A stretch of 64,000 bases of DNA. It comes from Jiella endophytica (lineage in GTDB: Bacteria > Pseudomonadota > Alphaproteobacteria > Rhizobiales > Rhizobiaceae). Below, in pieces: positions 58,229 to 64,000 of this stretch (position 1 is the stretch's first letter; each line of letters opens with the position of its first letter). A model generated the notes under the pieces. That model made no database searches and was not told the DNA's origin. It was given only the letters and a program-made list of their open reading frames with translations. A program made the translations under genes and the position numbers. Location of the stretch: contig NZ_SOZD01000001.1 of NCBI RefSeq assembly GCF_004519335.1, positions 62,001 to 126,000 on the forward strand. The letters run 5' to 3'.

Positions 58229-58806
58229 ACGATCTGACCGCCAGCGATCAGGTGGCAGCCGGCGATGCCACATCGAAAGACGCGGCGCCGCTCTCCTATC
58301 CGGATGCGCTGATCCAAAATATCCTTTCCGAGACGAAGACCATCGCCATGGTCGGCGCCAGCGCCAAGGAAATCCGGCCGTCTTTTTTCGTTCTGAAATA
58401 TCTCCTCGCCAAGGGCTTCGAGGTCATTCCGGTCAATCCGGGTTTGGCCGGCAAGACAATCCTCGGCCAGACCGTCTATCCGGATCTCAAATCGATCCCG
58501 GTTGCGATTGACATGGTCGACGTCTTTCGCGGCTCCGATGCCGTCCCCGGCATCGTCGAGGAGGCGCTCAGCCTCGCCCCGCTGCCGAAGGTGATCTGGA
58601 TGCAGCTCACCGTCCGCCACGACGAGGCTGCGGCGGAGGCGGAGGCCGCCGGCATCACGGTGATCATGGATCGCTGCCCGAAGATCGAATATGCCCGGCT
58701 GTCCGGCGAGATCGGCTGGAACGGCGTCAATTCGCGGGTGCTGTCGTCGAAAAAGCCCAAGCTTGGCAAGGGCTATCAGAGCTTCGGCCTCAACACCCGC
58801 CGCTGA
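58225..58806 (+). CDS. CoA-binding protein, YccU family
   Basis: A 193-residue protein with a CoA-binding Rossmann domain, from ETKTIAMVGASAKEIRPSFFVLKYLLAKGFEVIPVNPG to LPKVIWMQLTVRHDEAAAEAEAAGITVIMDRCPKIEY, the YccU signature. A 40-residue N-terminal extension and a basic C-terminal tail (KKPKLGKGYQSFGLNTRR) flank it. It is translationally coupled to the hydratase gene. Bacterial members have no settled function; CoA or acyl-CoA handling is likely and fits the neighbour. Confidence 0.88.
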   Translation: MNDLTASDQVAAGDATSKDAAPLSYPDALIQNILSETKTIAMVGASAKEIRPSFFVLKYLLAKGFEVIPVNPGLAGKTILGQTVYPDLKSIPVAIDMVDVFRGSDAVPGIVEEALSLAPLPKVIWMQLTVRHDEAAAEAEAAGITVIMDRCPKIEYARLSGEIGWNGVNSRVLSSKKPKLGKGYQSFGLNTRR

Positions 58807-58817
58807 CGGGCGCCCGT

Positions 58818-59975
58818 TCACGCGGCATGCGGCGCCGTGTTGGGGACGATGAGGCCGCTCGGATGGATCGCGACGCGGTCTCGGCCGGCATTCTTGGCGC
58901 GGGAAAGCGCCTCTTCCGCCGCCGAAAGGGCGTCGCGGATTGGCTCCTGCGGCGAGAAGGCTGCGACGCCGAAGCTTGCGGTCAGCCGATGCTTGGCGTC
59001 GAGGCCCGGATGATCCACGGAGCCGATGGCGGTGCGGATCGTCACCGCCAGCGACACGCCCTCGGCGACCGAGGTGGATGGCAAAAGCAGCGCGAATTCG
59101 CCGCGGCCGAGCCGGGCTGCCGATACGTGCGCATCGAGCAGGATCCTGCCAGCCGCCTGGATCACCGCATCGCCGACGTCGCGGCCGTAGCGATCGTTGA
59201 TCCGCCTGAAGTGGTCGATGTCGCAGAGCACCACGACACCGCTCTGCTGGCGCATTCCCGCTGCCATCCGGTCGAAGGCGCGGCGGTTGAAGAGGCCCGT
59301 CAGCGGATCGTGTTCGGAGCGGTCGTGATAGCTCGCAATGACGCCGCCGAGAACCTTCGCGACGATGAGGAAGGCCGCGATCGGTGCCAGGAACGCGGTG
59401 ATCGCGACGAGCAGGCGCTCGATTTCGAGACGCGTGAGACCGTAGACCGACAGCTCCTGCGGCTCCATTGCCGGATAGACCGGGATCCGCAGGATAAAGA
59501 CGACTGCCAGCATGACGATTGCCGCAAGCAGCGCGTAGTCGAGAGGGCTCTTGCGGTGCAGCCGGCCGAGGCAGAGCAGCATGTCGATGAGCGCCAGGGC
59601 GGCGGCCGTCTTGAACGGCAGCGTCTGATAGACCGTCTCGATGCCCATTCCGGCGATGACCAGCGAGACACAGACCAGAACGGCGATCGTCGCGACGAAG
59701 GGAACGCTCGAGGGACTGCGTCCGATGGCGAGCCGGATCGTCTGGCTGGCGCAGAGATATTTCAGCGGCATGAGGACGGTGGCGCCGGTGATCTGCAGCC
59801 AGGTCTCGTAGCCGAAGGTGAGCACGACAATTTCGAGGCCGGAACAGAGCAGCGTCGCGGCGAGCCAGAGGAGCGAGGACTGGCTGCGCATTCCGCAATA
59901 GATCAGGGCACACAGCAGCGCGAGGGCGATGACCAGCCCGAAGACCGCACCGAAGATGCCGACAGTTTCGCCCAC
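58818..59975 (-). CDS. Membrane GGDEF-domain protein with degenerate active site
   Basis: A 385-residue protein with about six membrane helices (residues 5-215) and a C-terminal GGDEF domain (SEHDPLTGLFNRRAFDRM, VVVLCDIDHFRRINDRYG). The active-site loop, normally GGDEF or GGEEF, reads GRGEF at residues 290-294, so the catalytic acidic residue at position three is Gly. It may therefore bind GTP or c-di-GMP without making it. GTG 59975 is used: GAGGA lies upstream and it starts at the first helix. Convergent with the CoA-binding gene 11 bases on. Confidence 0.85.
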   Translation of the reverse strand: MGETVGIFGAVFGLVIALALLCALIYCGMRSQSSLLWLAATLLCSGLEIVVLTFGYETWLQITGATVLMPLKYLCASQTIRLAIGRSPSSVPFVATIAVLVCVSLVIAGMGIETVYQTLPFKTAAALALIDMLLCLGRLHRKSPLDYALLAAIVMLAVVFILRIPVYPAMEPQELSVYGLTRLEIERLLVAITAFLAPIAAFLIVAKVLGGVIASYHDRSEHDPLTGLFNRRAFDRMAAGMRQQSGVVVLCDIDHFRRINDRYGRDVGDAVIQAAGRILLDAHVSAARLGRGEFALLLPSTSVAEGVSLAVTIRTAIGSVDHPGLDAKHRLTASFGVAAFSPQEPIRDALSAAEEALSRAKNAGRDRVAIHPSGLIVPNTAPHAA

Positions 59976-60455
59976 CTCAAGTCCTCGCCGCCCGTCTGGC
60001 GTTGCCTTACGACCGCGTGGCCATCGAGGTTGCCGGCGCGCCGTCAGCTGTTCGGCGCAACCGGACCCGCAGCCTTCCGACGGCCTCATTCCCATCTGAT
60101 CGCCGGCCCGCCTGAGAATGCCGTCCGTCTCTTCGGCGGTGCCGCTTGCCCGGTCGTCACCCCCGCCAGATTGGAAGGCTGCTCCGGGCCGCGCCGGTTA
60201 GCGCGATACGATCAGGGAATCCCAAGCGCCGATGATTTGCAATATAATTTTCGGTAGAGAAACCAACCGTTTTGTCTCGCCTTCTGAAAAGCGTTGAGAA
60301 TCCCGTCGGCTAGGAGAGCTGGGGACGACAGCCGATTTTCGGATCTGGCGCTTGAGCTTGCCTGGCCGAGGGCGAAGACTCGGCCATCCTCGCTGGCGGC
60401 TGCAGCTGAAACCCCCAGCGTCCGCTGCCTTGAGTCGATCGACAGGAGAATACCG
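59976..60455. other. 480-base gap between divergent genes
   Basis: No convincing gene. An AT-rich patch near 60235-60275 may hold a promoter for the gene at 60456 or for the GGDEF gene. I see no strong hairpin or repeat. Confidence 0.5.
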
Positions 60456-61184
60456 ATGACGGTTCGCATCGCCATGTGGTCCGGGCCCCGCAACATCTCG
60501 ACGGCGATGATGCGCTCCTTCGGCGCGAGACCCGACGCGGCCGTTTCGGACGAGCCGTTCTTCGGCGCCTATCTCAGGCTGACGGGCGCGCCGCATCCGA
60601 TGTCGGCGGAAACCATGGCTTCCATGGACTGCGACTACCGCTCTGTTCTCGCCGCGATCAGTGGCCCGGTGCCAGGCGGCGCGGACGTCTGGTATCAGAA
60701 GCATATGGCCCATCACATGGTTTCTGACGTCGGCATTGCTGACATGCCGGGCCACCGCCACGCCTTTCTCATCCGCACACCGGAGCGGGTCGCGGCGAGC
60801 TACGCCGCCAAGAACGCGCTCGATCGGCCCGAACTGCTCGGCTACGGCATCCTGCGGCGATATTTCGAATGGGAGGCGGAAAGGCTCGGCCGGGCGCCGG
60901 CGGTGATCGATGCCGACGACCTCTTGGCCCGGCCGGCCGAGACGCTGCAGGCGCTCTGTGAGGCACTGGAGATCCCCTGGAGCGAGGCGATGCTCTCCTG
61001 GGAGAAGGGGCCACACCCGGAAGACGGCGTCTGGGGCGCCCACTGGTACGCCAGCGTCAACCAGTCGACCACTTTCGCGCCGCCGCCGACCGCCATGCCG
61101 CGGCTGTCGCCTGCCCATCAGGCCATCGGCGACGCCTGCCGTGCCGATTACGAGGCGCTTCATCGCTACCGGCTGGGAGGGTAA
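60456..61184 (+). CDS. Sulfotransferase-like P-loop protein
   Basis: A 242-residue protein. IAMWSGPRNISTAMMRSFGARPD matches the 5'-phosphosulfate-binding loop of sulfotransferase-like proteins, DEPFFGAYLRLTG follows, and HAFLIRTPERVAASYAAKN is the 3'-phosphate-binding region. Many bacterial members have no shown sulfotransferase activity. ATG 60456 has ACAGGAGAA eight bases upstream. It stands alone between a long gap and a convergent oxidoreductase gene. Confidence 0.75.
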   Translation: MTVRIAMWSGPRNISTAMMRSFGARPDAAVSDEPFFGAYLRLTGAPHPMSAETMASMDCDYRSVLAAISGPVPGGADVWYQKHMAHHMVSDVGIADMPGHRHAFLIRTPERVAASYAAKNALDRPELLGYGILRRYFEWEAERLGRAPAVIDADDLLARPAETLQALCEALEIPWSEAMLSWEKGPHPEDGVWGAHWYASVNQSTTFAPPPTAMPRLSPAHQAIGDACRADYEALHRYRLGG

Positions 61185-61284
61185 CGGACGAGGCGGCCGC
61201 GAACAGGCCCTCGCGTCCCTCGGCGACGACCGGTTGCGGATACTTTCGCCAGACCGGCCGTGATCACCATGCCACTGGTCGCGA

Positions 61285-62388
61285 CTATTCCATCGGCACA
61301 TCGATGCCGACGAGATCCGGGCTTTTTGCCAGTTTCAGCTCGCGCGTCTGGTCGGGGCCGATGCGGCGCTGGCGCGAGCGAGGCTCGAGTTTCTGCGCCT
61401 CGCCCGTCTCGATCGCCCGTTCGATCGCGGCCAGCACGATCATGTCGAGCACGCCTTCCTCGCCGTTCGGCTCGGGATCGCGACCTTCGAGGATGCAGTC
61501 GGAGAAATACTCCGTCTCGCCGGCGAACTGATCGACGACCGGCGCTTCGTGATGGGTCGTCTCGCCGTTCGTGATGAGGTCGTAGGTGATCGCGGTGCCG
61601 GCGCCGAAGCCGAAGGCCGGGGCGATGTTCATCGCGCCTTCCGTGCCGACCAGATAGGCCTGGTCGACGCCTTCCGACGAATAGGAGAGGGTGAAGCTCG
61701 CTTGCCGCGCTTCGGTGAATTTCAGGATGACGCTGACGGTGTCGTCGCAGCCGAGGCCGCGGTCGGTGCGCGAGGCGAAGGCCATGACCTCGACCGGCTC
61801 GGCCTCGAAGAGGTTGCGCACGGCATTGATCGGATAGGTGCCCATGTCCGGCACCGGCCCCGCCCAGTAGCCGCTGGTGGCGCGATGGTTCGACGCCTTG
61901 ACCGTCTGCGAGAAGGTCGAGGTGAAGAAGCGCGGCTTGCCGATCTCACCCTTCCTTACTGCCTCGACCATGGCGACGGTGCCGGGTTCGCAGTGCAGCC
62001 GGTAGGCGATCATCAGCCTCGCGCCGGAAGCCTTTGTCGCCGCCTCGATGGCCTCTGCGTCCTCGACGCTGACCTCCATCGGCTTTTCGAGAAGCACATG
62101 GATGCCCGCCTTCAGGGCCGGCTCGGCGAATTCCCGATGACGGAAGTTCGGCGTCGCGACATAGACCGCGTCGACCTTGCCGCTTTTCAGCATCGCCTCG
62201 TAGTCGTCATAGCCGTAGACGTCGAGGCCGTAGTGCTTGCCGAGTTCCTCGCCCTTGGCCCTGTCGCCCGTGACGATCGCCGTCATCAGCGAATTGGAGG
62301 TCTGCCCGACGCCCGGCATGAAGGCGGCCTGCGAGATCCAGCCGCCGCCGACGACGCCGTAGCGGATTTTTCCTTCGAGGCTCGCCAT
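61285..62388 (-). CDS. Gfo/Idh/MocA family oxidoreductase
   Basis: A 367-residue NAD(P)-dependent sugar or inositol-type dehydrogenase. Rossmann start RYGVVGGGWISQAAFMPG, then VDAVYVATPNFRHREFAEPALKAGIHVLLEKPMEVSVEDAEAIE with the catalytic EKP Lys. The C-terminal half is the Gfo/Idh/MocA sheet domain (FFTSTFSQTVKASNHRATSGYWAGP). It may belong to the glucose-fructose oxidoreductase or xylose dehydrogenase branch; the substrate cannot be told. ATG 62388 is the family start. Confidence 0.88.
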   Translation of the reverse strand: MASLEGKIRYGVVGGGWISQAAFMPGVGQTSNSLMTAIVTGDRAKGEELGKHYGLDVYGYDDYEAMLKSGKVDAVYVATPNFRHREFAEPALKAGIHVLLEKPMEVSVEDAEAIEAATKASGARLMIAYRLHCEPGTVAMVEAVRKGEIGKPRFFTSTFSQTVKASNHRATSGYWAGPVPDMGTYPINAVRNLFEAEPVEVMAFASRTDRGLGCDDTVSVILKFTEARQASFTLSYSSEGVDQAYLVGTEGAMNIAPAFGFGAGTAITYDLITNGETTHHEAPVVDQFAGETEYFSDCILEGRDPEPNGEEGVLDMIVLAAIERAIETGEAQKLEPRSRQRRIGPDQTRELKLAKSPDLVGIDVPME

Positions 62389-62600
62389 GGCAATTCCCGC
62401 GTCTCGGACTGAAGTGACTGTTCGTCGGCGAAGTAGCACCGTCCCGAAATTCGTCGAGATCGGAGGATTTCGGATGGGCGGCGTCGTTGTCGTCTTTAGG
62501 TTGTGTATAATTGATGATACAATCAAAATCTCAAGCGGTACGCGCGCACAGCCTTCGGCGAGACCGGGCGTCGCGGGTGATCAAGACGGAGTTGACGACA

Positions 62601-63059
62601 ATGGAATTCGTCGAAGAGCGCGTGCGCACCGCAAAGGCGTATGCCGAAGCATTCGGCGGAGTATCGCGGGTTTTCGCCAATAAGGCGGCCGTCCACGCGC
62701 TGAACGAGAGAATCAAGGCGAATTGGTTTCAGTCGGCGCTCCGAGAAAAACGTTCGAAGCTCAAACTCGGAGACGGCATTTTGATCGTCGTTTCATTTCA
62801 TCAGCGTGAAACATTTGTCGGAACGGTGATCAAGGATGCTTGGCCTGACGTCGGACCTATAGCGTCCAATCCCGCTTTGGCCATCCACTGGTATAGGCAA
62901 AGTCCGAAGCTATACGCTGCCCCGAGTGGGGGATTTCGGCGAGAGGAAAGTTATCACTGGGACCGTGGGGGTTCGGCCGGCCAGTCCATCGACGACTTCC
63001 CGCAGCTGATCGGCGCGGAGCCACGCGCAGACCGCTGTTATATGCCGCAACATCCCTGA
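62601..63059 (+). CDS. Orphan protein of unknown function
   Basis: A 152-residue ORF in a stretch less GC-rich than the surroundings. It reads MEFVEERVRTAKAYAEAFGG, then helical NKAAVHALNERIKANWFQSAL, then a short strand part DGILIVVSFHQRETFVGTVIKDAW. The C-terminal 50 residues are Arg/Gly-rich and look less folded. GGAG precedes the ATG by about ten bases; a longer frame begins at 62511. I do not recognise it. It may be a horizontally gained gene, a remnant or a chance frame. Confidence 0.4.
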   Translation: MEFVEERVRTAKAYAEAFGGVSRVFANKAAVHALNERIKANWFQSALREKRSKLKLGDGILIVVSFHQRETFVGTVIKDAWPDVGPIASNPALAIHWYRQSPKLYAAPSGGFRREESYHWDRGGSAGQSIDDFPQLIGAEPRADRCYMPQHP

Positions 63060-63188
63060 GACTTCGCCGTCGCGGCTGGGGCTTTGTCCGTTGAGTGGCA
63101 ACGCCTTTGGCAAGACCGAATTCACCGCCATGTGAGATGCCGATACGGGCTTGCCAGATGTATCCACTGGGTGGTGCACGTGTTACTT

Positions 63189-63215
63189 CCTCCCTGAATT
63201 CGAGCATCAGGGAGG
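63189..63215 (+). promoter_or_regulatory. Hairpin that encloses the ribosome binding site of the metY-like gene
   Basis: CCTCCCTGA (63189-63197) pairs perfectly with TCAGGGAGG (63207-63215) around a 9-base loop. The 3' arm is the GGGAGG ribosome binding site, six bases before the ATG at 63222. Folding would block translation. I do not see the SAM-II or SAM/SAH riboswitch consensus, so a new or simple thermal or protein-controlled element is possible. Confidence 0.6.
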
Positions 63216-63221
63216 TACACA

Positions 63222-64000
63222 ATGAGCGAACCGAAATTCGAGACGCTGGCGATCCATGCGGGCGCCCAGCCGGACCCCGCGACCGGGGCGCGTGCGACGC
63301 CGATCTACCAGACCACGTCCTTCGTCTTCGACGACGTCGACCACGCCGCCTCGCTGTTCGGGCTCCAGCAGTTCGGCAACATCTACACCCGCATCATGAA
63401 TCCCACCCAGGCGGTGCTGGAGGAGCGGGTCGCGGCGCTGGAAGGCGGCACTGCGGCGCTGGCTGTCGCCTCCGGCCATGCCGCTCAGATGATCGTCTTT
63501 CAGGCGCTGATGCGGCCGGGCGAGGAGTTCGTTGCCTCGCGCAAGCTCTATGGCGGCTCGATCAACCAGTTCGGCCACGCCTTCAAATCCTTCGACTGGC
63601 GGGTGAAATGGGCCGATCCCTTCGATCTCGCCGACATCGAGGCGCAGATCACCGAGAAGACCAAGGCGATCTTCATCGAGTCCATCGCCAATCCGGGCGG
63701 CGTCGTCCTCGACATCGCTGCGATCGCTAAGATCGCCCATCGCCACAAGCTGCCGCTGATCGTCGACAACACCATGGCGACGCCGTATCTCTGCCGGCCG
63801 CTCGAGCATGGGGCCGACATCGTCGTCCATTCGCTGACGAAGTTCATGGGCGGCCATGGCAACTCGATGGGTGGCGTTATCGTCGACGGCGGCAGCTTCG
63901 ACTGGTCGGCCGACGACCGCTATCCGATGCTGTCGGAGCCGCGGCCGGAATATAACGGCATCGTCCTCCACGAGACCTTCGGCAACTTCGCCTTCGCCAT
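63222..64000 (+). CDS. O-acetylhomoserine sulfhydrylase-type PLP enzyme (partial)
   Basis: The first 259 residues of a Cys/Met metabolism PLP enzyme; the 3' end is beyond the window. ETLAIHAGAQPDPATGARATPIYQTTSFVF is the family start, NIYTRIMNPTQAVLEERVAALEGG and LPLIVDNTMATPYLCRPLEHGADIVVHSLTKFMGGHGNSMGG follow, the last holding the PLP Lys. The length of the loop and SFDWSADDRYPML point to O-acetylhomoserine aminocarboxypropyltransferase (MetY), which makes homocysteine from O-acetylhomoserine and sulfide. MetZ-like alternatives exist. A strong ribosome binding site lies inside a hairpin. Confidence 0.9.
   Translation, partial: MSEPKFETLAIHAGAQPDPATGARATPIYQTTSFVFDDVDHAASLFGLQQFGNIYTRIMNPTQAVLEERVAALEGGTAALAVASGHAAQMIVFQALMRPGEEFVASRKLYGGSINQFGHAFKSFDWRVKWADPFDLADIEAQITEKTKAIFIESIANPGGVVLDIAAIAKIAHRHKLPLIVDNTMATPYLCRPLEHGADIVVHSLTKFMGGHGNSMGGVIVDGGSFDWSADDRYPMLSEPRPEYNGIVLHETFGNFAFA

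Noticed and set aside
63060-63221. SAM-II or SAM/SAH riboswitch before the metY-like gene
   Set aside because: I do not find the conserved core bases of these aptamers; only a hairpin around the ribosome binding site is certain.

Overview
The window is GC-rich, tightly packed chromosomal DNA from an alphaproteobacterium. It most likely comes from the Hyphomicrobiales (Rhizobiales), perhaps a methylotrophic lineage near Aurantimonadaceae; this placement is inference. The support is the gene order ddlB-ftsQ-ftsA-ftsZ-lpxC-bamD-recN-ligA, a three-part PurS/PurQ/PurL FGAM synthase, a full CtrA box with a GANTC methylation site before ddlB, and an alphaproteobacterial-type ornithine decarboxylase. 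I see no insertion sequence, prophage, CRISPR array or rRNA. The only RNA gene is tRNA-Cys.

Left part (1-20.5 kb), C1 and redox metabolism: a truncated MoxY-like sensor kinase and a periplasmic binding protein of the PQQ-alcohol-dehydrogenase type stand next to a run for methanofuran/methylofuran and tetrahydromethanopterin cofactors (an MfnB-FolB fusion, an MfnE-like kinase, a dihydropteroate-synthase-like protein, DUF447). Together they suggest growth on methanol or formaldehyde through the H4MPT pathway, with alcohol oxidation genes probably outside the window. Then come a divergent isochorismatase/LysR pair with palindromic operators, a PaoABC-type molybdenum aldehyde oxidoreductase ending in a clear terminator, a GNAT acetyltransferase, ornithine decarboxylase with a long leader, a second LysR gene, small secreted proteins (DM13, L,D-transpeptidase) and a DUF1007-NicO metal transport pair.

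Middle (20.5-31.5 kb), almost all on the minus strand: a Bcr/CflA-type MFS exporter, monothiol glutaredoxin grxD, an OafA-like acyltransferase, bolA, and the purine cluster purC-purS-purQ-purL interleaved with four small genes of unknown function (two lipoproteins, one secreted protein, one coiled-coil protein), then tRNA-Cys.

Centre (31.8-48.4 kb): a 1062-residue RTX protein built from large tandem modules and probably exported by a type I system, then the cell division and envelope block (ddlB, ftsQ, ftsA, ftsZ, lpxC, bamD), recN, a flavin monooxygenase, a ParDE toxin-antitoxin pair and ligA.

Right part (48.5-64 kb), mixed housekeeping: a YbjN protein, azlCD, cytochrome b561, a CoxE-like VWA protein, a chemotaxis receptor with a CheR-docking tail, rplM-rpsI, a thioesterase, a translationally coupled trio with an enoyl-CoA hydratase and a CoA-binding protein, a membrane GGDEF protein with a degenerate active site, a sulfotransferase-like protein, a Gfo/Idh/MocA oxidoreductase, an orphan ORF, and the start of an O-acetylhomoserine sulfhydrylase-type gene whose ribosome binding site sits inside a perfect hairpin. 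Family names come from reading motifs by eye; no database search was run. Coordinates of internal starts were chosen from ribosome binding sites, overlaps and family length.
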